A DNA stretch of 37,448 nt from NCBI GenBank assembly GCA_020049575.1, contig JAIFKM010000031.1, positions 1 to 37,448 on the forward strand, written 5' to 3'. Origin of the DNA: Desulfobulbaceae bacterium. GTDB lineage: Bacteria; Desulfobacterota; Desulfobulbia; Desulfobulbales; Desulfocapsaceae. Each line of letters starts with the position of its first letter. The stretch's first letter is position 1. The notes under the pieces were generated by a model. The model worked only from the letters and a program-made list of their open reading frames with translations, did no database searches and was not told the DNA's origin. The position numbers were made by a program, and so were the translations under genes. This document shows positions 9,894 to 19,438 of this stretch, in pieces.

Positions 9894-10294
9894 TCCTTGT
9901 TCTCCTTCTTATGTTTTTTCTTACATTCAGGGCAGATTCCAGCAAATTCCAGACGATAACCGGTAATTGAATACCCTCGCGCGACATGATGTGACATTGC
10001 CGGAATGTGTTTTTTCTGCATGTCGATATTATCAACTCGGTGACACTTAAGACAGAAAATATGATCGTGCTGGCTGACATCGTAATCAAAGCGTTTCTGT
10101 CGACCGCTGATCTCCAACTTACCTACAACGCCTAACTCCGCAAGTATCTCCAGATTGCGATACACGGTGGCCAGGCTGATGCGCGGGATGGTCTTCCTGA
10201 CCCTCTCGTAGAGTTCATCGGCACTCAGATGCTGGCCACTTGTTTTCAGTTCTTCGAGAAGTATCTCTCGCTGATGGGTCATGCGAAACGACAT
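9890..10294 (-). CDS. Fur/PerR-family transcriptional regulator
   Basis: MTHQREILLEEL..., RISLATVYRNLEILAELGVV, HDHIFCLKCHRV, CPECKKKHKK. Confidence 0.92.
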   Translation of the reverse strand: MSFRMTHQREILLEELKTSGQHLSADELYERVRKTIPRISLATVYRNLEILAELGVVGKLEISGRQKRFDYDVSQHDHIFCLKCHRVDNIDMQKKHIPAMSHHVARGYSITGYRLEFAGICPECKKKHKKENKE

Positions 10295-10306
10295 AACTCT
10301 CCTTTA

Positions 10307-10338
10307 TGATAATAATTACCAATTTAATTTAATTATCA
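10307..10338. promoter_or_regulatory. AT-rich dyad upstream of the Fur-family gene, candidate Fur/PerR operator
   Basis: TGATAAT...ATTATCA half-sites at 10307-10313 and 10332-10338, just upstream of the start codon. Confidence 0.5.
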
Positions 10339-10537
10339 ATCATATGTCAAGAGTTGTTCTTGGTTATTGCCCGTTCAACATCAATATTTTTCCTCCTTGA
10401 GTTCTCCGAATTTCTGATTACAGTGACGTGTGCACGAGTTTCTCCAATTCAGCTATTGTCCTCCTGTGTTGAAACTCCGAGTAGTCGAGTAATCAATTCC
10501 CTCTACTTTTATCTCTTATTTCATAAGTGTATAGCTC

Positions 10538-11422
10538 ATGTCGGCAATTCTCGAAGTGATCCGCCTCCGTAAACACTTTTCAACAATTGAAGCTGTGCGA
10601 GAGGTCTCTTTTCAAGTCAAGGCGGGCACATGCTTCGGGTTACTCGGTCCTAACGGGGCCGGCAAGACTACCACCATGGAGATTGTTGAAGACATTATTA
10701 CTCCTACGAGCGGCCAGATCCTTTACAAAGGCCAGCCTCGAAGCAGCGCCTTCAGAGAAGAAATCGGCATCCAGTTTCAGCACACTTCCTTGCTCAACTT
10801 CCTTACTGTCGAGGAAACCCTGAAAACATTTTCCAGGCTCTACAAGGAACCGGAAGATCTTGAAGAAATTATCAATCGCTGCGATCTGTCGGCTCTGAGA
10901 AAACAACGGAACAACCGACTTTCCGGTGGCCAGACCCAGCGTCTTATGCTTGCCTTGGCCTTGATAAACCGACCACAGCTGATATTCCTCGATGAGCCTT
11001 CAACCGGCCTCGACCCCCAATCCCGCAGAAATCTCTGGAATATCATTACCGGACTCAAAAACGAGGGCAAAACTCTCATTCTCACTACCCATTCCATGGA
11101 AGAGGCGGAATATCTCTGTGATGAAATCGCCATCATGGATCAGGGTACTATCATTGCCATGGGTTCCCCGGAACATTTGATCCAGGCTCATTGCGGCCTG
11201 ATTTCCATAATTCTTCCTCGGTCAGCCTGGACAATCACTGCTCACAATCTGCCCTTCACCATTCAGGAGCAGGATAATGAGGTCATCGTCCTGACTCCCG
11301 AAATACACGTAGGTCTGCAGACCCTTATGGACCTCGGCATTAACCTCAAGCACGTCTCGATCCATTCCCCGAATCTCGAGGATGTCTTTCTCCATCTGAC
11401 CGGCAAGAAGCTCAGGGAATAA
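10538..11422 (+). CDS. ABC transporter ATP-binding protein (ABC-2 type exporter)
   Basis: GPNGAGKTTTMEIVEDI, LSGGQTQRLMLALALI, LDEPSTGLDPQSRRNLW. Confidence 0.93.
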   Translation: MSAILEVIRLRKHFSTIEAVREVSFQVKAGTCFGLLGPNGAGKTTTMEIVEDIITPTSGQILYKGQPRSSAFREEIGIQFQHTSLLNFLTVEETLKTFSRLYKEPEDLEEIINRCDLSALRKQRNNRLSGGQTQRLMLALALINRPQLIFLDEPSTGLDPQSRRNLWNIITGLKNEGKTLILTTHSMEEAEYLCDEIAIMDQGTIIAMGSPEHLIQAHCGLISIILPRSAWTITAHNLPFTIQEQDNEVIVLTPEIHVGLQTLMDLGINLKHVSIHSPNLEDVFLHLTGKKLRE

Positions 11423-11462
11423 CAATCCAGGTAAATTATATGCATATGACACTATCCGAGCC

Positions 11463-12506
11463 ATGAATCTCAATCGTATCTGGGCCGTGTTCCAGGCCAG
11501 AAATGCCGAATTTTTCAGGGACAGGGCAGCCTTCGGTTGGAACTTCGCATTCCCGTTCCTGATCATCGTCGGCTTCGGCCTCATCTTCAGCGGCAGAGAA
11601 TATACCCAGTTTAAGGTCGGCGTCTTCCCTTCCACCGGTGATGTTGTCGAACTGAGCAGATCGACTATCCCTCCTGCTTTGCACAAGGATCGGCACGTTG
11701 TCTTTCTGCCGATTCCCGACAGGACCGAGGGTGAAAAATTGCTCAATCATCACAAGATCGATCTTCTCCTTGATGCCAATTCCCCTGTGCACGCTTATTG
11801 GATTAACGACACCTCACCGAACGGCTCCATTGCCGAGAGAATTTTCCTTGCCTCATTCATGGCTAATCAGCATATTCCTGAGAAGGGTATCACTCATGGT
11901 GTACAGGTCCGCTACATAGACTGGCTACTGCCAGGAATTCTCGCCATGAACATGATGTTCTCGGCCCTCTGGGGCGTTGGTTATGTAATCGTCAGGTACC
12001 GCAAAAACGGCGCGCTCAAACGTCTCAAGGCGACACCTCTCACTGCCTTGGAATATCTCAGCGCGCAGATGTTCTCCCGCATTTTCCTGCTGATGTTCAC
12101 CCTCTGTATCGTCTGGTTCGGCACCGATCTCATTTTCGACATTCACGTACAAGGTTCATATTTCCTTATTTCGCTGATATTTTTACTCGGCGGTTTGAAT
12201 CTTTGCTCCATCGGGCTGATACTTGCCGCCCGTGGAACAAGTGAAGAGTTCACCAGCGGCATTCTCAACTTCATCTCCTGGCCAATGATGTTCCTCTCGG
12301 AGGTCTGGTTTTCCCTCGAAGGATCTCCTCCCTGGGTACATACCCTCTCCCGCTTTTTCCCGCTCACCCACCTCCTTACCGCAGCCCGTCGGGTCATGAG
12401 TGATGGCGCCTCCTTTGCCGATGTGCGGTGGGAATGCGGGATTCTTCTTTTTTCAACCCTGATCTGCCTCTCTGTAGCAGCCCTGCTCTTTTCCTGGAAT
12501 GAATGA
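11463..12506 (+). CDS. ABC-2 type transporter permease
   Basis: N-terminal TM, extracytoplasmic region, multiple C-terminal TMs (GILAMNMMFSALWGVGYVIVRYRKNGALKRLKATPL); adjacent to ABC ATPase. Confidence 0.9.
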   Translation: MNLNRIWAVFQARNAEFFRDRAAFGWNFAFPFLIIVGFGLIFSGREYTQFKVGVFPSTGDVVELSRSTIPPALHKDRHVVFLPIPDRTEGEKLLNHHKIDLLLDANSPVHAYWINDTSPNGSIAERIFLASFMANQHIPEKGITHGVQVRYIDWLLPGILAMNMMFSALWGVGYVIVRYRKNGALKRLKATPLTALEYLSAQMFSRIFLLMFTLCIVWFGTDLIFDIHVQGSYFLISLIFLLGGLNLCSIGLILAARGTSEEFTSGILNFISWPMMFLSEVWFSLEGSPPWVHTLSRFFPLTHLLTAARRVMSDGASFADVRWECGILLFSTLICLSVAALLFSWNE

Positions 12507-13314
12507 GATGCCGGATATTGTCTTCCTCGACAGCCACCTGCACCTTCAGGACCCTCGATTCAATGACAGGCGCGCGGCAGTAATTGAAAGAGCAGTGGGG
12601 GCAGGGGTAGCCAGAATGTTCTGCAATGCCACTCGCCAGAGTGACTGGCATCATGTACTCGCTCTCGCCAAGGGCTCGCACGCCATTGTTCCGTTTATCG
12701 GTATTCATCCCTGGTATTGCGACACCGCGACCCGCGACTGGCAACAGGAGTTGACTGAAATTCTCGAGACCACGCGTTGCGGCATAGGTGAAGCCGGGCT
12801 CGACAGGCACTGCTCCTGCGACATGAGACTCCAGGAAAAACTGTTTATCGCGCAGTTGCAACTGGCGATTGATTGCCAACGCCCACTGGTCATCCATTGC
12901 CTCGGCTCGTGGGGAAAACTTTTTGACATTCTTGATTCCCAGACAAAACAGGCACCAATGCCTCCGATAATGATCCACTCATTCAGTGGATCTCAGGAGG
13001 TCATGCAGCGCCTCGTCAAACTCGGGTGTATGATCTCTTTCTCGGCTAAGATTGCAGCACCCGGTCAGGAACGTCTGCGTCAAGTTTTTCTGCGGACTCC
13101 GCTCTTCCGCGTTTTACTGGAAACCGACGCACCGGACCAGTTGCACGTCGATATTTCCTGGTACAATAAAAACCCGGAGATAAATGAACCGTCTTTTATC
13201 GCAGCCCTCTACGCCTTTGCCGCCAACCTCCACCACATGGATCTGCAGGATTTCTGCGGACAGATCTGGCAGAATGGAACAATTTTTACGGATACAGCGT
13301 TTTCTCGGAGATGA
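12499..13314 (+). CDS. TatD-family metal-dependent hydrolase
   Basis: FLDSHLHLQDPRF, IGIHPWY, GEAGLDRH, PLVIHC, HSFSGS, LLETDAP. Confidence 0.9.
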   Translation: MNEMPDIVFLDSHLHLQDPRFNDRRAAVIERAVGAGVARMFCNATRQSDWHHVLALAKGSHAIVPFIGIHPWYCDTATRDWQQELTEILETTRCGIGEAGLDRHCSCDMRLQEKLFIAQLQLAIDCQRPLVIHCLGSWGKLFDILDSQTKQAPMPPIMIHSFSGSQEVMQRLVKLGCMISFSAKIAAPGQERLRQVFLRTPLFRVLLETDAPDQLHVDISWYNKNPEINEPSFIAALYAFAANLHHMDLQDFCGQIWQNGTIFTDTAFSRR

Positions 13315-14038
13315 GCGATTTCAGCGTCTGCAATCGCGTACGGTCGTGATCGTTGGCCTCGGTGCCGTCGGCGGCCACGTGGTCGAAGGTCTTGCCAGGG
13401 CAGGCATTCAGAACTTTCGCCTGGTCGACTTCGATACCATTCAGCCGACAAATATCAACAGACAGATCCTCGCGTTGACAAACACCATTGGCCGACCCAA
13501 GGTCGAAGTAGGACGCGAGAGGATTCTCGCTATTAATCCCGCCTGCCAGGTCGAAGCACTGCAACTCTTTGCCGACGACGACAGCATGGAACAGATCCTT
13601 TCTCCACGTCCAGATCTCCTGATCGATGCCATCGATTCACTCAACCCCAAGGTGCAGTTGCTCACAGAAGCTTATAGACGGAAAATTCCAACTATCTCTT
13701 CAATGGGTGCGGCGCTGCGGACCGATCCCACCCAGATACACTGTGCAGATATCTTTGACAGCAAAAAATGCCCCCTGGCGCGCAGACTTCGAACCCGTCT
13801 CCGACGAAACAATGTCGAGCGAGGAATACTCTGTATTTTCTCAACGGAAGATGTGGATTTCACCTACAATGAACCCGAACGTGAAGTTCAATTCGGCGAA
13901 GTACCCTGCGAAAACCGCGGTCGAAGCAGACGGATCCTTGGTAGTCTGCCGACCCTGACCGGAATTTTCGGCCTGATCATCGCCAATCAGGCAATACTTC
14001 GACTCGCAGAGGTGGAATTCTCTCAGGATGCGAAATGA
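13274..14038 (+). CDS. ThiF/E1-like protein, probable tRNA threonylcarbamoyladenosine dehydratase (TcdA-like)
   Basis: MEQFLRIQRFLGDERFQRLQSRTVVIVGLGAVGGHVVEGLARAGI...; INRQ, IDAIDSLNPKVQL. The supplied ORF starts at 13184, but homology begins at M31 (13274). Confidence 0.88.
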   Translation: MEQFLRIQRFLGDERFQRLQSRTVVIVGLGAVGGHVVEGLARAGIQNFRLVDFDTIQPTNINRQILALTNTIGRPKVEVGRERILAINPACQVEALQLFADDDSMEQILSPRPDLLIDAIDSLNPKVQLLTEAYRRKIPTISSMGAALRTDPTQIHCADIFDSKKCPLARRLRTRLRRNNVERGILCIFSTEDVDFTYNEPEREVQFGEVPCENRGRSRRILGSLPTLTGIFGLIIANQAILRLAEVEFSQDAK

Positions 14039-14615
14039 CATTCAACGACTCTTTATTGCTCTCGATCTGCCGACCGCCGTTCAAACAAACCTGTACCACA
14101 TAGCCTGCGAAATCAAGGGAGCGCGGCCTGTCCCGCGGGAGCAGATGCATCTCACTCTCAAGTTCATTGGCGATGTGGAAAAGCAGGCAGTCATTTCGCT
14201 CAAAGAGGCATTGACGACTATACGAATTCCTGTATTTACTCTCAACCTCCTCGGCGTCGGTCATTTCCCGCCACGCGGTAATCCTCGTATTGTCTGGGCA
14301 GGAATCAGCCCGAAGAGCGAATTGCTCATGCTTCACTCCGCTATCGAACAGACCTTGGGAAAACTTGGTTATGCCAAAGAAAAACGCCCTTTCTCTCCCC
14401 ATATCACCCTTGCCCGTCTGAAAACATTCCACAACGATTCAGTCACTTCATTTCTTGCCCGCTATAAGGATTTCAACGCGGAATCCTCCCTGATTGAAAG
14501 TTTCAAACTCTACAGCAGCAGACTGACAGAGGCCGGGGCAATCCATAGCCTGGAGTCGGCATTCCCTCTCGAAAAATGCTCCAGAGAAAGACAAACAGAG
14601 AATAAAGAGAAATAG
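14028..14615 (+). CDS. thpR: RNA 2',3'-cyclic phosphodiesterase (ThpR/LigT)
   Basis: RLFIALDLP, two HxT/S motifs: HLTLKFIGDV and HITLARLK. Confidence 0.92.
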   Translation: MRNDIQRLFIALDLPTAVQTNLYHIACEIKGARPVPREQMHLTLKFIGDVEKQAVISLKEALTTIRIPVFTLNLLGVGHFPPRGNPRIVWAGISPKSELLMLHSAIEQTLGKLGYAKEKRPFSPHITLARLKTFHNDSVTSFLARYKDFNAESSLIESFKLYSSRLTEAGAIHSLESAFPLEKCSRERQTENKEK

Positions 14616-14624
14616 GATTGGGAC

Positions 14625-15524
14625 TTAGGCGTCGTACTGCAGCACCAGCATCGCCACAAGGACAATGGCAATACCTGGTAAGACCATGGGCTCCGGCAGA
14701 CCATGGCCAAGAAGCAGATCAATAATCAGGACTAGCCCAGGGTAAAGGTAGGAGTATGCCATGACCCTGGTCGGCCCCAGATAAGCGATGGCGTACTGCG
14801 TGAGAAAGAAGGTGATCACTGTGGTGAAGAGACTCAGGTAGGCAATACCCATCCAAACGGACAGCGGGACCTCGTTCCAGGCGATCTCCGGCAAGCGGGT
14901 TCCTGCCGCCAGAACAAGCCAGAGACTGCCTGTGACCAGAATCCAGAAGGTCATAACTATCATCGATTCGCCGCGGTGCAGCAAGCGTACAAGCGGAGTA
15001 TAGAGCCCCATGGCCAGACAGCCCGCAAAAAAAATCAAATCCCCGCGATTCCACGCCATGGCCAGGAAAAGGGAGATGTCCCCTCGAAAGATAACCCAGA
15101 CTGCTCCTACCATACCACAGGCCAAGGCTATAAGCTGTTTGCGGGCGAGTCTTTCCCTGATAAGAAAGACAGCATAAACCCCGGCAATCGAGGGAACCAG
15201 TGTAAAGATAACGCTGGTATTGAGGGCTGTGGTGAAGCGTAGGGCGAGAAACATGCACCAGAAAAAGGTTACCAGGCAGGCACTGATCACGGCTGAACGC
15301 CAGAAAAGTGACCAGGAAAAATGCAGGCCGAACTTTCTCCAAACATAGGGGCCGAGCAGAAAAGCCGCGAATATAAACCGAATCAGCGTCAGAACTGCTG
15401 GATCAAGTCCGGCCGTAATGGCTGCCCCCACTGTGAATGAGGTCGAGACAAGGGCTGCACATACAACCATGAGCAGGTGGATGAGGATGAGCGGTTGCCT
15501 GGCCGCTCTCTTATCAGATTGCAC
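14625..15524 (-). CDS. EamA/DMT-superfamily transporter
   Basis: About 10 TM helices; typical repeats such as LTLIRFIFAAFLLGPYVW and AYLGPTRVMAYSYLYPG. Confidence 0.9.
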   Translation of the reverse strand: MQSDKRAARQPLILIHLLMVVCAALVSTSFTVGAAITAGLDPAVLTLIRFIFAAFLLGPYVWRKFGLHFSWSLFWRSAVISACLVTFFWCMFLALRFTTALNTSVIFTLVPSIAGVYAVFLIRERLARKQLIALACGMVGAVWVIFRGDISLFLAMAWNRGDLIFFAGCLAMGLYTPLVRLLHRGESMIVMTFWILVTGSLWLVLAAGTRLPEIAWNEVPLSVWMGIAYLSLFTTVITFFLTQYAIAYLGPTRVMAYSYLYPGLVLIIDLLLGHGLPEPMVLPGIAIVLVAMLVLQYDA

Positions 15525-15754
15525 AAATTACCTGTTTCACATCATCGCCTGCTGTCCCATATACCAGGATCACCGTGTCCCTGCTGCTGGATTCAGTGAT
15601 CCTGCAACTTCAGGTCTTTCGCGGATACGTTATACTGCAGTCACGGCAGAATAAAGTTTTGGAAATGGAGGAATTTTTCCGAAGAGAGAATGAGAAGAGG
15701 AGATAAGATGCCAGAGACAAGTCCCCTCTTCTCAATTCAAAAGATGGCCAGCGG

Positions 15755-17155
15755 TCAACTTTTTCCGGCCTTAACACCAAAAAGATAGCGATAAACCACC
15801 CCAACCAGGATGACCGACATCGGAACAGTCCAAATCAGGCCGATCCCAAGGGGAATCGATGAAACAATATACAGAAGGCCCATGATGAAAAAGAGACCAA
15901 AGACCTTCCACCAGACTTTGTGAATCGCCTTGCGCGACATCTCCATGGCCTGCCATGGATCCAGCTGCTGATCAAGCATGAGCGGCAGAGTCATAGTATA
16001 CCCGACTGCCAGGTAAATGCCAGGCAGGATGAGCAGGACAAAACCACTTGCAATCAGGAGTGTCATCAGGATTGAGGCAATGATCAGCTTGAACGCCATT
16101 GAAAAGCCGTCAAAAACCATCTTCCAAGTCAAGGATCGCTCTGCCGCCCGGCAGACGCCCATATACATCAAACCAGCTGTAAAAAGCGTAGAAAGAGCAC
16201 TCACAAGAGATTGGACACCAATTTCAGCCCAGATCCCGGCGGCGCTATCGGCATCAAGACCAACGGTGGCCTGCAAAAACCCCAGACCAAGCCCGAGAAT
16301 GAGCATTATCAAATACATCACCCCAACCGCCGCCCATATCGAGCCTTTCGCCCCTTTGGTGTATTGCCAGGCCTCGTTTAGAGCCTCACCCAGGCTGAAC
16401 TCCGTTCGAGGTTGCACTCCTTGAAGAAATTTCCCCGGCCGAATATCTTGTGTTGGCATCTCCGGTGGCTGTTCTGTGGTTTCAGACCGTTCGACACCAG
16501 CAACATCTTCATGGGTAGCCTCTGGCATGATCGCCGAGGTGGATGTGTCGCTCTCAGGCTGTAGCGGTTGTTCTTTTCCCTGAGTCTTCTCCACTGCAGA
16601 TTCCTCAGTTTCAGATGGAGACTGATATTCGCTTACTTCAACTTCAGGAGGAACAGCATGCCCGACAGTTTCCTCTTCAATCTCTTCAATCGGCGCGATG
16701 TCCACTTCTCGCTCGACAAGATCCTGAGTGTCTTCAGCCCCTCTTTCTTCACCCTTTTCGTCTTCCGCTTGCCTCAATTCTTCAGGCTCTGCCTTGGGAT
16801 CTTCTTCTGCAAAATCAATATCTTCAGGCTCTTCGAGGTGGACCAGGGTCTCGGTAATGACAGTTTCGAGTTGAGCTGCCTCTTCTTGCTCAACAGGGGC
16901 GAGCAGATCTTCGGCCCCCTGCGCTGCCTCATCAAAGGATTCTTCAAGATCTGGTTCGGCAACAGGAGATGGAACGAGCGGTTCCTCGGCAGATGCCGGG
17001 ACAGGCTCCTCAATTCCAGGAATACCAATCAAATCTGAATCTGTCTGACACCTGAACGTTTCTTTACATTTCGGACACCTGATCATTCTGCCCAGATATG
17101 AATCATCAGCCGAGCCCTTCACCCCACAATGGGGACAAAACATTTTCATCGACAA
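15755..17155 (-). CDS. MJ0042-type zinc-ribbon protein with long acidic linker and C-terminal membrane domain
   Basis: N-term MFCPHCGVKGSADDSYLGRMIRCPKCKETF, about 200 aa Glu/Pro-rich, then several hydrophobic segments. Confidence 0.82.
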   Translation of the reverse strand: MSMKMFCPHCGVKGSADDSYLGRMIRCPKCKETFRCQTDSDLIGIPGIEEPVPASAEEPLVPSPVAEPDLEESFDEAAQGAEDLLAPVEQEEAAQLETVITETLVHLEEPEDIDFAEEDPKAEPEELRQAEDEKGEERGAEDTQDLVEREVDIAPIEEIEEETVGHAVPPEVEVSEYQSPSETEESAVEKTQGKEQPLQPESDTSTSAIMPEATHEDVAGVERSETTEQPPEMPTQDIRPGKFLQGVQPRTEFSLGEALNEAWQYTKGAKGSIWAAVGVMYLIMLILGLGLGFLQATVGLDADSAAGIWAEIGVQSLVSALSTLFTAGLMYMGVCRAAERSLTWKMVFDGFSMAFKLIIASILMTLLIASGFVLLILPGIYLAVGYTMTLPLMLDQQLDPWQAMEMSRKAIHKVWWKVFGLFFIMGLLYIVSSIPLGIGLIWTVPMSVILVGVVYRYLFGVKAGKS

Positions 17156-17246
17156 ACCTCCCGTCAGGACCTGCGCCCCGGCTACGATTTTCGTATCAAC
17201 AATTGACCCAGGTTATCGACAGAACATGCAGCGCCGAACCTCGCGA

Positions 17247-17588
17247 TCAGGCTGGCAGACATATCCGACAGCAGAGCTTTCCATCCCTCTCTTCAAGATA
17301 ATCATAACTCAATGAAAAACCGCAGGCGGAGCAGGTCCCTGTTTTCGACACAGGCACATCTCCCGGTTGCTGGACTACCTGTGATGCTGGAATTTCAATG
17401 TCTACGCCACCAGCCCCTTCGGGCGTTTCGTTCAAAGTGGACATCCAGGATTCCGACTCAACAGTGACGATATTTGTTTCACTCAATCTGAATATTTTCT
17501 GACATTGCGGACACCGGACTTTTTTATCCTGCAATGCCTCATCTGCAGTCCCTTTTAACCCGCAATGAGGACAAATCAATTTCATCAA
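17247..17588 (-). CDS. MJ0042-type zinc-ribbon protein with second C-terminal CxxC pair
   Basis: MMKLICPHCGLKGTADEALQDKKVRCPQCQKIFRL ... CSACGFSLSYDYLEERDGKLCCRIC. Confidence 0.78.
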   Translation of the reverse strand: MMKLICPHCGLKGTADEALQDKKVRCPQCQKIFRLSETNIVTVESESWMSTLNETPEGAGGVDIEIPASQVVQQPGDVPVSKTGTCSACGFSLSYDYLEERDGKLCCRICLPA

Positions 17589-17722
17589 CCACCCTCCACA
17601 AAAATCGACAGTTCACTGTTTTTCATTATTACACTTCAAAAAATGTATATATGTCGTATTATTAAATAGAAGAGCTGGCAAATACAATACATTTTTTCAT
17701 ACTTACCTTTTCTCTTAAACAA

Positions 17723-18196
17723 ATGGATATTGTACTGATCGCCGCGATGGCCGCCAACAGAGTTATCGGCAAAGATGGCCGAACGCCTTGGCATATTCCG
17801 GAAGAATTGGCTTTTTTCAAGACCACAACCATGGGTCATCCCCTGATTATGGGGCGTAATACATTTGAATCATTATCATTCCCCTTGCCCGGGAGGCGTA
17901 ATATCGTCCTCAGTCGCGAACCTTCTTATCACGCCGAGGGTGCTGAAATAGTATCGACATTGGAAAAGGCTCTTGAACTTTGCAATGGCGCAGATATTGT
18001 CTTTGTGATCGGTGGCGCGCAGATTTTCACCTTGGCAATGCCACTGGCCACAGGCATACTCCTCTCTGTACTCGACCGTGCTGTCGACGGTGATACTACA
18101 TTCCCGGTAATCAGCCCGTTGGAATTCAGAGAAATCTCAAGGACACACTATACAGGCACCGAAAATTACAACGTCGTCACCTACCGTCGTCTTTAA
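17723..18196 (+). CDS. folA: Dihydrofolate reductase
   Basis: MDIVLIAAMAANRVIGKDGRTPWHIPEELAFFKTTTMGHPLIMGRNTFESL; FVIGGAQIF. Confidence 0.95.
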   Translation: MDIVLIAAMAANRVIGKDGRTPWHIPEELAFFKTTTMGHPLIMGRNTFESLSFPLPGRRNIVLSREPSYHAEGAEIVSTLEKALELCNGADIVFVIGGAQIFTLAMPLATGILLSVLDRAVDGDTTFPVISPLEFREISRTHYTGTENYNVVTYRRL

Positions 18197-18273
18197 AGCC
18201 AAAATTTTCCAATACGGTGGCTCATTGAAGAGTGCTCAGGTCTGACTTGCATTCGCCCATGAGTATAAATTTC

Positions 18274-18642
18274 TCAAACCAAGCCAGGATGTTCTTTAAT
18301 CTCTTCCTCGATCCGGTCTGGATCAACGGCATTGTAGCGGATAATGTTCTGAAGATGGAACAGGCTTTCGGGGTCGATTCTGCTGAATTGCACACTGACC
18401 GTTCCCTCACTGCAGCGGAGTATTTCGCCGAAAACCTCAACCCCCAGGTCGGGATCTGCAGGTTCGAGTGGAAGCCATAATCGACATGGAGCTCCCACTT
18501 CCAAGACTTCGCTCGTCTCAAAACGGCAACCGCCGACACTGAGATTGTCCACCTGCGAAAAAAAATAGACCCGTTCATCCACCTCCAATTCCGCAGGCAT
18601 ACTAAAACTGATACGACTGAATCTCCTTTTTTCCTCCGACAT
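18274..18642 (-). CDS. PilZ-domain protein (putative c-di-GMP binding)
   Basis: RRFSR (RxxxR) and NLSVGGCRF (D/NxSxxG) motifs. Confidence 0.87.
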   Translation of the reverse strand: MSEEKRRFSRISFSMPAELEVDERVYFFSQVDNLSVGGCRFETSEVLEVGAPCRLWLPLEPADPDLGVEVFGEILRCSEGTVSVQFSRIDPESLFHLQNIIRYNAVDPDRIEEEIKEHPGLV

Positions 18643-18898
18643 TGCTGGATTTCCTCTCTGTCCGTTGAATGATACCGAGAAACCGCCTGGTAGAAAACTC
18701 TATCCTCAAAAACTTTAAAAAGCACAATGCTCACATTCTTTTTGTCATATACGCCAAGACTTTCCGAGCACCCTCACCAGCACACCGCGGATAGACAAAA
18801 CTCCAGCCGTTTTTCCCAGCGATGAAAAAAATATTCAATTCATCTCGAAAAAGGGCTAGAAAGAAATAAGAGGATGTTCAAGCCTCTCACTTCTGCAG

Positions 18899-19438
18899 GT
18901 GATGAAAAAAACTTTTACTTTCCAAACAGGATATCTTCTTATGTGTACACTTATCAAACAATGTCGAAATATTCTCTTCCTCAGCCTGATTATCACCATT
19001 GCCTTCACTGCGGACAGAACAAAAGCCGAAGACAAATACCCCCTGTCAAAAGGCCAGGCAGTGTATGTACCAGCCTACTCCCACATCTATATCGGCGATC
19101 GCGAGCATCCTTTCTACCTCACCGTAACCCTCAGTATCAGAAATATCGACCAGAAAAGTCCCCTCACCCTGATATCGGCCGATTACTATGATTCAACAGG
19201 CAGATTTCTGCGAAAATATGTCGAAAAACCCGTCATATTGGGCCCCTTCTCTTCTATTCGATACCTCGTCAACGAATCCGACAAGGAGGGAGGCTCGGGG
19301 GCAAGTTTTCTGGTGAAATGGACTGCAACACAGCCAATAAATCAGCCTATCATCGAATCCGTTATGATCGGCACCAAAAGTCAGCAGGGTATTTCCTTTA
19401 CTTCGCGGGGCCAGATCCTTGTCGAGGGCCCTGAGTAA
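18899..19438 (+). CDS. Secreted DUF3124-like protein
   Basis: Signal peptide-like N-term, VYVPAYSHIYIGDREHPFYLTVTLSIRNID; start codon uncertain. Confidence 0.7.
   Translation: MMKKTFTFQTGYLLMCTLIKQCRNILFLSLIITIAFTADRTKAEDKYPLSKGQAVYVPAYSHIYIGDREHPFYLTVTLSIRNIDQKSPLTLISADYYDSTGRFLRKYVEKPVILGPFSSIRYLVNESDKEGGSGASFLVKWTATQPINQPIIESVMIGTKSQQGISFTSRGQILVEGPE

Noticed and set aside
10354-10572. 72-aa ORF upstream of the ABC exporter
   Set aside because: Overlaps the ABC ATPase start and lies in a probable promoter region; no recognisable motif.
16568-17038. 156-aa plus-strand ORF opposite the MJ0042 protein
   Set aside because: Phe/Leu-rich product of reading the complement of Glu-rich codons; an artefact of low complexity.
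18222-18734. 170-aa minus-strand ORF overlapping the PilZ gene
   Set aside because: Alternative frame of the convincing PilZ protein at 18274-18642.
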